From Candidatus Stahliibacteriota bacterium (GTDB taxonomy: Bacteria > Hydrothermota > Tepidihabitantia > SM23-42), in NCBI GenBank assembly GCA_030670605.1, contig DAOVBK010000019.1, forward strand, positions 1-12,177: a stretch of DNA of 12,177 nucleotides. Direction: 5' to 3'. A program made the translations under genes and the position numbers. Under the pieces are notes generated by a model. The model saw only the letters and a program-made list of their open reading frames with translations, ran no database searches and had not been told where the DNA came from. Positions 6,787 to 12,177 of the stretch are shown here, piece after piece (the first letter of the stretch is position 1; every line of letters begins with the position of its first letter).

Positions 6787-8473
6787 GTGTTCGTCTCATT
6801 TCTTTAATTTTCAGAACAACCTTCTTCTTGCCAAAGAATGAGTCCTCTGATATTGAGTACAAACAATCCACTCTCGTTTTCCCAACTTCGATGTTGAGGA
6901 TATCGTCTGCTCTTCCAAAGGCGATCGCCTGGTACGCGACCCCACTCTGTCTCAAGGCACACTTCAAATGATTACTGCCGACAACCCGTGGCACGCCGAC
7001 CACTTCACAGTTTTCACCGAGAAAGACAGGTTGCGGGTTCGCAAAACCGGTCGGTTCAAAGTACTTCAGGAAATGTATAATCTCTTCACTTATCTCATCA
7101 AGGTTGAGCTTCAAGTCATACATCTTTTTCTCTGTGAATATCTCATCATCACATTTTTGTGCGTAGTGGTTGAGACGCCTTCGCAGCTCAGTTATGTGTT
7201 TCGGCTCGAGCTCGAGACCTGCTGCCTGAGCATGTCCGCCGAATGTAGCAAGCACCTCATGACATGCACTCAGGGCATTGGTAATATCAAAGCCGGAAAT
7301 TGACCGTGCAGAACCACGCGCCATATCACGCCCGAGCGCTAACAGCACGGCTGGTCTGTAGTAATCATTGCTGATCTTTGATGCGACAATGCCAACCACA
7401 CCAGGATGCCATTCTTCTCTTCCAACAACAATAACCCTGTCCTTGTGCAGTTTTTCCTGTTCAATGAGCATCCGTGCCTCATCATACATCTTCGCCTCGA
7501 TTGCCTGACGTTGTGCGTTGTGCCGGGAAAGATTGCGCGCATGTTCACGTGCAACCTTTTTGTCATCGACAAGAAACATTTCAAGGGCTTCTTGCGCATC
7601 ATGGAGTCTGCCGCATGCATTCACTCGCGGTCCGATGATGAACCCAAGATGATACGAGGTTATCCCCTTTTTCAAGCCAGTTTCATCGAGGAGCGCCTGA
7701 AAGCCGGCTTTTTTACTTTTAAAGAGCTCGTTCATGCCGTACTTTACCATAGTCCTGTTCTCATCAATGAGCGGTACAATATCGACAACCGTGCCAAGCG
7801 CGACGAGGTCAAGGTCTGTATGGATCTCTGCACGAGGGCGGTTCAGCTTTGTGTAAAGTGCGTGGAGTAACTTAAAGCTGACGCCAACACCAGCCAACTC
7901 TTTGAATGGATATGTACACCCGGGAATCTTAGCGTCAATGAGTGCGCATGCTCGCGGTAACTGTGTTTCTGGTTTGTGGTGATCGCATACAATAACATCA
8001 ATGTCATGTTCATACGCATGTTCAATCTCGTGCACCGCAGTGATGCCGCAGTCCACGGTGATGATCACCTGACACCGCTGCTTGATTGCACGGTTGATAC
8101 CACTCAGCGATAATCCATACCCCTCTTTTAGTCGGTGTGGTATGTAGTAATCAACGTCCATTCCGAGTTTTCTCAAACTGCTGACAATGAGGGCAGTGCC
8201 GGTTATGCCATCAGTATCATAATCGCCGTGTACAAGAATCCGTTCCTTGTTATGTAGCGCGGCGATGATTCGATCAACCGCCTTTTCCATATCATTGAAC
8301 AAAAACGGATCGTGCAAATCAGAGAGTGACGGCGCAAAGTATTTCTCTATGTCTTGTGCTGATGAATACCCTCTGTTCTGGAGTATTTGCACAATAACAT
8401 CAGGGATTTTCTTATCTCTGATCTCAAGCGGAGCCGTTGTGGCTCGTACATGCTTTGCCAGCCATTCCGTCAC
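6776..8473 (-). CDS. recJ: Single-stranded-DNA exonuclease RecJ
   Basis: RecJ degrades single-stranded DNA 5' to 3' in RecF-pathway recombination, mismatch repair and base excision repair. I chose GTG 8473 (565 residues, starting MTEWLAKH) over the longer GTG 8497, because AGGAG at 8483-8479 lies five bases before it and nothing comparable precedes 8497. The DHH-family motifs are complete. In numbering from 8497 they are HGDYDTDG (Asp92, Asp94, Asp96), TVDCG (Asp149), CDHHKPE (Asp172, His173, His174), DLVALGTVVDIVPL (Asp239), GPRVNACGRL, and the DHHA1 motif GGHAQAAG (420-427). The C-terminal OB-like part (about 460-573) completes a full-length protein, close to the usual 560-580. It is first in the recJ-pgeF-protease-asparaginase run and lies 51 bases past the 3' end of rnpB. 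Confidence 0.97.
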   Translation of the reverse strand: MTEWLAKHVRATTAPLEIRDKKIPDVIVQILQNRGYSSAQDIEKYFAPSLSDLHDPFLFNDMEKAVDRIIAALHNKERILVHGDYDTDGITGTALIVSSLRKLGMDVDYYIPHRLKEGYGLSLSGINRAIKQRCQVIITVDCGITAVHEIEHAYEHDIDVIVCDHHKPETQLPRACALIDAKIPGCTYPFKELAGVGVSFKLLHALYTKLNRPRAEIHTDLDLVALGTVVDIVPLIDENRTMVKYGMNELFKSKKAGFQALLDETGLKKGITSYHLGFIIGPRVNACGRLHDAQEALEMFLVDDKKVAREHARNLSRHNAQRQAIEAKMYDEARMLIEQEKLHKDRVIVVGREEWHPGVVGIVASKISNDYYRPAVLLALGRDMARGSARSISGFDITNALSACHEVLATFGGHAQAAGLELEPKHITELRRRLNHYAQKCDDEIFTEKKMYDLKLNLDEISEEIIHFLKYFEPTGFANPQPVFLGENCEVVGVPRVVGSNHLKCALRQSGVAYQAIAFGRADDILNIEVGKTRVDCLYSISEDSFFGKKKVVLKIKEMRRTHAE

Positions 8474-8478
8474 TGTCT

Positions 8479-8483
8479 CTCCT
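8479..8483 (-). promoter_or_regulatory. Ribosome binding site deciding the recJ start
   Basis: AGGAG on the minus strand lies five bases before GTG 8473. It would lie inside the coding sequence if GTG 8497 were used, so it supports the shorter RecJ. Confidence 0.7.
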
Positions 8484-8498
8484 GTCAGAAATGACACA

Positions 8499-8520
8499 TT
8501 TCATGAGGACGTTCATGAAA
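8499..8520. repeat. Perfect 8-bp inverted repeat between rnpB and recJ
   Basis: TTTCATGA at 8499-8506 and TCATGAAA at 8513-8520 are perfect inverted copies with a 6-base loop. The element overlaps the U7 tract that ends rnpB and lies between rnpB and the recJ ribosome site. It could be a weak stem in the recJ leader, an operator, or part of rnpB termination or 3' processing. The low GC content argues against a strong terminator stem. Confidence 0.5.
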
Positions 8521-8535
8521 AAAAGTTGGGGTGGC
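8518..8535 (-). terminator. Probable rnpB 3' end: P1 strand followed by U7
   Basis: On the minus strand the GC-rich 3' strand of helix P1 (GCCACCCCAAC, 8535-8525) runs straight into seven Ts (8524-8518). A GC-rich helix next to a U tract is terminator-like, although the partner strand is the distant 5' end of the RNA. Some read-through into recJ is plausible. Confidence 0.45.
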
Positions 8536-8898
8536 CCGTAAGCCGGGTTCTGTTTTAGACAGTCATTTGTCTTGTCCCGATATTACTACCGGGCTCTGCG
8601 CAACCTACCCATCCTGCGTCTTTCACGAACGTGAAAGATCGAAGCGGGCCGCTTCAAACAGGACTGCTTGGTTTTGCTTCGGATGGGGTTTGCCGTGCCC
8701 CTGATGTCACCACCAGGGCGGTGAGCTCTTACCTCGCCTTTTCACCCTTATCCCGCCCCTCATAGAGGGGCGGGACGGTATGTTTTCTGTGGCACTTTCC
8801 GTCCGACCTCTCCAATCAGACCTCTCTGTTAGGGAGCATCCTGCCCTGTGAAGCCCGGACTTTCCTCTCACATAGAGCGACTATCCAGCCACCCCAAC
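8525..8898 (-). ncRNA. rnpB: RNase P RNA, bacterial class A
   Basis: This is the catalytic RNA that trims tRNA 5' leaders, about 374 nt. The ends pair as an 11-bp P1 (GTTGGGGTGGC at 8898-8888 with GCCACCCCAAC at 8535-8525). Conserved blocks, in order on the minus strand, are GAGGAAAGTCCGGGCTTC, AGGGCAGGATGC, CACAGAAAACATACCG, a 10-bp hairpin with loop TAT (8752-8774), AAGGGTGAAAAGGCGAGG, GTAAGAGCTCACCGCC, GGGCACGGCAAACCCC, GGGTAGGTTGCGC, AATGACTGTC and ACAGAACCCGGCTTAC. Compared with E. coli as remembered, helix P3 is cut to a tiny hairpin, the L15 tRNA-binding GGU reads GGC, and an extra 8-bp stem-loop (8619-8638) follows the P17-like hairpin (8641-8655). It has its own consensus promoter and lies between the B12 receptor gene and recJ on the same strand. 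Confidence 0.98.
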
Positions 8899-8903
8899 AG
8901 GTC

Positions 8904-8932
8904 ATTATATGCGCTGGATTCTTAAGTGTCAA
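8904..8932 (-). promoter_or_regulatory. Consensus sigma-70 promoter of rnpB
   Basis: TTGACA (8932-8927) and TATAAT (8909-8904) are both perfect, 17 bases apart. The first base of RNA helix P1 (G at 8898) is six bases past the -10 box, where transcription should begin. A very strong promoter fits a stable housekeeping RNA. It may also drive recJ by read-through. Confidence 0.88.
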
Positions 8933-8944
8933 GGCAACAAAGCA

Positions 8945-8961
8945 CAGAGAGAATCTCCCTG
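8945..8961 (-). terminator. Weak terminator-like hairpin after B12 receptor gene
   Basis: On the minus strand CAGGGAG and CTCTCTG pair over seven bases with one G-U and a 3-base loop, about 47 bases past the receptor stop and just before the rnpB -35 box. The following bases (TGCTTTGTT) are only mildly U-rich, so this is a tentative call. Confidence 0.3.
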
Positions 8962-9007
8962 TTGACGAAGATTCATATCAATACTCTCAAAAAAACTGTC
9001 GATGCTC

Positions 9008-10990
9008 CTACAATCGCCATCGAAGATGTGCGTACGCGAGGCGCCCGGGCATTGGATAATCACGGTCATCAATGGTGAATCCGAACTGTGTCGCATACTG
9101 AACATCGAAAAGGTTCCGTATGCCGAAATCGAGCATAAGAAATTCAAACAAGCTTTTTCGCGCACTCATGTTGACGACAATGTATTCATCGAGTACTTTT
9201 TCATGCATCGATACAGAAGGATACTCACTGTAGTCAGGGTAGTAATTGGATTGTTGCGAAACGAACAAACCGTTAAGGGCAAACACAAAATCATGCCAGG
9301 TGTTGGCATTGAGTCCAGCCGAAACCCGGAAGCGCGGTGTAAATGCGGCGTCTCGCTCGATTTCTTCAATGATTGTCTTGCTCGTATCAACAACCCAATC
9401 ATAGAAATCGTACACAATTTCACTATTCTTCTGCCGTGCGTGAACATATGTTCCCTCAAGGGACAAACCTATCACGTCATTGATCTGGCTTCGAATCTCG
9501 AGGTCAATACCACGTATAGCAAGACGATTTGCATTCTGAGGTTGCCACAGACCGTTGTCAGTCGGTAACCAGACAATTCTATCCCGTACATCCCGCATGA
9601 AAAAGGACAGCGCGCTGAATAACCGGTAAAGCGGTGACGCTTCACAACGTACCTCAAATGCCCAGCCCTGTTCTGGCGTGAGTTCAGGATTCCCACTGAA
9701 AGGCCAGTATAGGTCATTGAATGTCGGTGCCCTGAACGCCCGTTCCAAAGAAATCTTCACCCAGATGTCTGGTGCAACACTACTCACAACACCGAATCCA
9801 GGTGAAACAAAACTCCCATAGTCAGAGTTCTGGTCAAATCGCACACGGGGAATCACCATAATGCTACCAACGTGCTTTTTCATTTCCATCCATGCGCCGA
9901 TGATTGAAGACGAAGCATTCCACGACGTATCATGCTGTGTCGATTCCTGTGTTGTTCTCAATGTGTCATACTGCACGTCAAATCCCAGCGCGATCTCATC
10001 ATTGTTGAATGTCAGCGCAGCGACTGATGATAAACCAAAAGAATGGGTGAGATAATCATAATCTCCAATAATCGTATCTGCCAGCCAGCCGGCATATACC
10101 GTATGGAAAAGACGCGATTGACGGTTGCCAAAGAGCTTCGTGTGCAGCCGGAGATTGCGCGATGCCGACCAGTCAAACGCAATGGTGCCGAAAAGCATCT
10201 TATCATGTTCTCGGTCAAACAACGACGTTGCCGTGCTATCCCCGAATTGAGGGACTGCATGCGTACTGTCAACGAGTGGAAGTGGTCCTGGAACACCGTA
10301 CTCTTTGTTATCGTACGTGATCAATGCTCGTAACGCTGCCGTTCTAAAATCATGGTTCACATCCGCCTGGACATGATACAGCTCACCGTCACTGTTGCTC
10401 CGCTCGCCATCAGACGTGGTGTATGCACCACTGACAGCACACTGCGTATTCCCAAAGGGTGCCCCGGCACGACCGAACAGCTCTTTTGTCTGCAGTGGTT
10501 TCTCATGGTCTTCAGTCGAAGCGGTCATGCTCAATGCTGCCTCAGGTTTTACGACATTCCTGGTCGTAATGATATTGATGACACCGCCAAGACCATTCGC
10601 ACCATAGAAACTCGAGACCGGTCCCTTGATAATTTCTATGCGCTCAATCTCATGAATGTTTATCATACTCATGTCTGCGGTGCCAGTGGTGATTGTGTTC
10701 ACCGGATGTCCATTGATGAGAACGAGCGTCGCATTTGACGGAATACCGCGCACGTATGCACTTGTCACCGAGTTCGCATTACCGTAGTTCTTCATATCGA
10801 TGCCTGCCTTCATCTCAAGGATGTCGCCTATTGTCAATACAGGCAGCTGCTCGATTTCTTCTTTTTCAATAACCGTCGTTGCGTGCGCAATATCCTTGAG
10901 TGCCGAGGGATAGCGCGTTGCCGTAACAACGATTTCCTCCATTTCGTACAGTGGCACGATGCTCAACATGAAAAAAGCCAACGGAATCAT
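9008..10990 (-). CDS. btuB: TonB-dependent outer-membrane receptor, BtuB-like (cobalamin)
   Basis: A 660-residue outer-membrane receptor for TonB-driven uptake. A very short signal peptide (about 1-15, MIPLAFFMLSIVPLY) is followed at once by the TonB box EEIVVTATR (18-26). The plug domain spans about 27-145, with IGDILEMKAGIDM, YVRGIPSNATLVLINGHPV and the closing IERIEIIKGPVSSFYGANGLGGVINI. The rest is the beta-barrel, ending YAHLRWRL rather than in the more usual aromatic residue. Length is close to BtuB (about 614) plus longer loops. The cobalamin assignment rests mainly on the B12 riboswitch directly upstream; homology alone would only say colicin I/BtuB-type receptor. The ATG 10990 has AGGAGG at 11001-10996, five bases before it. 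No BtuCDF transporter is visible in the window, so inner-membrane uptake must be encoded elsewhere. Confidence 0.9.
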   Translation of the reverse strand: MIPLAFFMLSIVPLYEMEEIVVTATRYPSALKDIAHATTVIEKEEIEQLPVLTIGDILEMKAGIDMKNYGNANSVTSAYVRGIPSNATLVLINGHPVNTITTGTADMSMINIHEIERIEIIKGPVSSFYGANGLGGVINIITTRNVVKPEAALSMTASTEDHEKPLQTKELFGRAGAPFGNTQCAVSGAYTTSDGERSNSDGELYHVQADVNHDFRTAALRALITYDNKEYGVPGPLPLVDSTHAVPQFGDSTATSLFDREHDKMLFGTIAFDWSASRNLRLHTKLFGNRQSRLFHTVYAGWLADTIIGDYDYLTHSFGLSSVAALTFNNDEIALGFDVQYDTLRTTQESTQHDTSWNASSSIIGAWMEMKKHVGSIMVIPRVRFDQNSDYGSFVSPGFGVVSSVAPDIWVKISLERAFRAPTFNDLYWPFSGNPELTPEQGWAFEVRCEASPLYRLFSALSFFMRDVRDRIVWLPTDNGLWQPQNANRLAIRGIDLEIRSQINDVIGLSLEGTYVHARQKNSEIVYDFYDWVVDTSKTIIEEIERDAAFTPRFRVSAGLNANTWHDFVFALNGLFVSQQSNYYPDYSEYPSVSMHEKVLDEYIVVNMSARKSLFEFLMLDFGIRNLFDVQYATQFGFTIDDRDYPMPGRLAYAHLRWRL

Positions 10991-10995
10991 ACCTA

Positions 10996-11015
10996 CCTCC
11001 TTTCGTCCGAAGGAA
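10996..11015 (-). promoter_or_regulatory. Shine-Dalgarno and probable sequestering hairpin (riboswitch expression platform)
   Basis: On the minus strand TTCCTT (11015-11010) can pair with AAGGAG (11002-10997), including one G-U, and so bury the AGGAGG ribosome site of the receptor gene. No U tract follows. This layout suits translational rather than terminator-type control: B12 binding would favour the closed form. Confidence 0.55.
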
Positions 11016-11026
11016 CTTCACTATGT

Positions 11027-11184
11027 GGCACTAGCGGATAGGTCTCCTGGCTTATCCTGACTTCACCAGCCTTCCCGTCCTGAACAGAACAGTGGCATCC
11101 AGCGGTGAAGATATTTTTTGGAATTACAGTGGCGGCGACCGCGGCTGATTTTCACAGCGCTTCCCTTGAATCCACTCGCCAGTA
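11027..11184 (-). promoter_or_regulatory. Cobalamin riboswitch
   Basis: The leader of the receptor gene carries the cobalamin riboswitch core on the minus strand. In order it has GGGAAGC, GCTGTGAAAATCAGCCGC with GCCGCCACTGTAA, a variable arm, then GGATGCCACTG, GGGAAGGCTGG and the B12 box AAGCCAGGAGACC (11053-11041) followed by TATCCGC. P1 forms from GTGGAT near the 5' end and ATCCGC after the B12 box. It binds adenosyl- or methylcobalamin and lowers expression of B12 uptake genes. Exact outer limits are approximate. Confidence 0.95.
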
Positions 11185-11186
11185 CA

Positions 11187-11214
11187 ACTATAGTCGAGAA
11201 TTATGTTTCGTCAA
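11187..11214 (-). promoter_or_regulatory. Promoter of riboswitch-btuB transcript
   Basis: TTGACG (11214-11209) and TATAGT (11192-11187) are spaced 16 bases apart on the minus strand, each one base off consensus. Transcription would begin near 11180, just ahead of riboswitch helix P1. Confidence 0.75.
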
Positions 11215-11229
11215 GAGGGCGGATTCATT

Positions 11230-11308
11230 AGTCTGATTGTCCTATAGTCCTATGGTCTTATAGTCGTATTTGTGACTATCGGACGATCCGACCATCTGAC
11301 GATGGGAC
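11230..11308. repeat. 8-bp-unit hairpin repeat, copy 3
   Basis: Five left-arm units (AGTCTGAT, TGTCCTAT, AGTCCTAT, GGTCTTAT, AGTCGTAT) are followed by a 7-base centre TTGTGAC and four right-arm units (TATCGGAC, GATCCGAC, CATCTGAC, GATGGGAC). The arms are inverted relative to each other. It is longer than the left-region copies but of the same design. A 9-base spacer separates it from copy 4. It starts 15 bases upstream of the btuB -35 box. Confidence 0.82.
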
Positions 11309-11317
11309 TTATGCATC

Positions 11318-11396
11318 AGTCTGATTGTCCTATAGTCCTATTGTCTCATAGTCGTATTTGTGACTATCAGACGATCCGACCATCCGACAATAGGAC
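11318..11396. repeat. 8-bp-unit hairpin repeat, copy 4
   Basis: The same 79-base layout as copy 3 with the same TTGTGAC centre and exactly 88 bases downstream of it. Differences from copy 3 fall mostly at units four, six, eight and nine (for example AATAGGAC for GATGGGAC). It ends three bases before the stop codon of the minus-strand EndoQ gene. Confidence 0.82.
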
Positions 11397-11399
11397 GAA

Positions 11400-12177
11400 T
11401 CAGAATAATCCGAGTTGCGATTCTCGTGGTTTTTCTTTTTCGAAAATCCTGACTTCACCAAATTCTCCATCATAGCCAGGATTGATAATCACATCGCCCC
11501 GTCGCACACGGTCAACCGCAATGGCGATTTTTTCTTGAGCACTCTCTTTGAGCTCGTCAATTGGCGTGTTAAGAAGAATCTCAAACTCGCTACCAAAGGT
11601 GCTGCACAGTCTGCGGTATTCGTTTTTTACACCGACTGTATCGCGTCCGCAGCCCATTGCCTCAGCAATGATTTCCTCCAGCGGTATGAGTTTTTTGTAG
11701 GGAATTGCATTGTCTGGTGTGGCGCCTTCATCACGGTCTGCGAGCGCCTCAATACGGTGTAATACACCAATCGTAAGACCCTTTGAGCACACCGGACAGA
11801 TGTTGTTATTGAACCGTGCTTCTTTGGGTGAGAGACGCACACCACATTTGCGGTGCCCGTCAAAGTGATACTTACCCTCCTGTGGATAGAATTCAATGGT
11901 ATACAGGAATTCCTCACGGTTTTTGTTCTTGAGTATATCGCGCAACTGAAAGTAATTCACATCATGCTTGAAAACATTTGCTTCACGCCCGAGCCGTGAT
12001 GGTGAATGCGCGTCAGAATTTGAAACAAGCGTGTACTTATCAAGCACGGACAGCCGCCAGTTCATTGATGGGTCAGAGGAAAGTCCGGTCTCAACCGCAA
12101 AGAACGCGTCTTTGAGGTCCCCAAAACAATCCTCAATCGAATCAAAACCCGAGTTCGCGCCAAACATAGAAAACCAC
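11400..12177 (-). CDS. Endonuclease Q family PHP-domain nuclease (5' partial)
   Basis: The frame is open through the right window edge, so the N-terminal third is missing; the ATG at 12167 is internal (the preceding codons read WFS, as in the WFSxFGxxSGFDSIEDCF motif of the family). Visible marks are WFSMFGANSGFDSIEDCF, the PHP metal-site motif SNSDAHSPSRLGREAN, FYPQEGKYHFDGHRKCGV, the zinc-finger knuckle CPVC, and LTIGVLHRIEALADR. These are characteristic of endonuclease Q (TIGR00375 type), which nicks 5' of deaminated bases (uracil, hypoxanthine, xanthine) and abasic sites. It is known best from Thermococcales and methanogens and patchily from bacteria. The C-terminal 60 residues form the helical/beta tail found in the family. 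The intact protein would be around 400 residues. The stop lies three bases from hairpin repeat copy 4. Confidence 0.9.
   Translation of the reverse strand, partial: WFSMFGANSGFDSIEDCFGDLKDAFFAVETGLSSDPSMNWRLSVLDKYTLVSNSDAHSPSRLGREANVFKHDVNYFQLRDILKNKNREEFLYTIEFYPQEGKYHFDGHRKCGVRLSPKEARFNNNICPVCSKGLTIGVLHRIEALADRDEGATPDNAIPYKKLIPLEEIIAEAMGCGRDTVGVKNEYRRLCSTFGSEFEILLNTPIDELKESAQEKIAIAVDRVRRGDVIINPGYDGEFGEVRIFEKEKPRESQLGLF

Noticed and set aside
8495..8497. GTG 8497 as the recJ start
   Set aside because: It has no ribosome site and a stop codon two codons upstream, whereas GTG 8473 has AGGAG at ideal spacing.
8945..8961. Strong terminator for the receptor gene
   Set aside because: The hairpin is short with a G-U pair and lacks a true U tract, so it is kept only as a low-confidence feature.
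9002..9568. 188-codon plus-strand ORF opposite the receptor gene
   Set aside because: It is antisense to the beta-barrel end of the TonB-dependent receptor; the protein has no recognisable motif and no ribosome site.
11272..11475. Plus-strand ORF of 67 codons across the hairpin repeats
   Set aside because: Its start reads through the periodic repeat (SDHLTMGL-like low-complexity peptide) and its end lies antisense to EndoQ; there is no ribosome site and no domain.
1..12177. tRNA genes, insertion sequences or att sites
   Set aside because: I saw no tRNA cloverleaf, transposase or integrase motif, nor paired terminal repeats on either strand.

Overview
The window comes from a Gram-negative-type bacterium, most likely an uncultured lineage in or near the FCB group or candidate phylum WOR-3. 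That placement is an inference of modest confidence. It rests on a TonB-dependent outer-membrane receptor, a secreted clostripain-family protease ending in a FlgD/T9SS-like C-terminal domain, a class A RNase P RNA, a bacterial endonuclease Q homologue, and intergenic families of short periodic repeats. Genes are tightly packed, and the clearest promoters fit the sigma-70 consensus TTGACA-N16/17-TATAAT closely.

Left region (1-2589, + strand): a two-gene unit. The first gene is cut by the window edge and encodes a polytopic membrane protein with a TPR segment and a six-cysteine zinc-binding module. The second, overlapping by 11 bases, encodes a DUF4388/PATAN protein with a membrane anchor. Together they look like a membrane-tied sensory or scaffold module of unknown role. 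Convergent to them, sharing the four bases TTAG at the stops, is a 65-residue zinc-ribbon gene. Its perfect promoter places the start codon where transcription should begin, so its mRNA is probably leaderless.

Region 2790-3160 has no gene. It holds three kinds of short-period repeats. The most striking is a pair of hairpin-forming elements built from 8-bp units. A second pair of the same family lies at 11230-11396. Both pairs sit just past the 3' end of a minus-strand gene.

Central region (3162-8473, - strand): a coupled operon read as recJ, pgeF/yfiH, a secreted C11 protease and an isoaspartyl peptidase/L-asparaginase. Neighbouring genes overlap by 4 to 11 bases. I see no good promoter directly before recJ. 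The gene upstream is rnpB (8525-8898, - strand), complete, with a perfect consensus promoter and a U tract at its 3' end.

Right region (8933-12177, - strand): a BtuB-like TonB-dependent receptor preceded by a cobalamin riboswitch, a promoter and a probable Shine-Dalgarno-sequestering hairpin, so vitamin B12 uptake is probably repressed by B12 at translation. After the second repeat pair comes the C-terminal two thirds of an endonuclease Q (PHP-domain DNA repair nuclease) cut by the window edge. RecJ and EndoQ give the window a DNA-repair flavour, but they are separate transcription units.

No complete new defence or mobile system is visible. The items most worth a second look are the 8-bp-unit hairpin repeats, the leaderless zinc-ribbon gene, and the departures from the E. 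coli pattern in the RNase P RNA.
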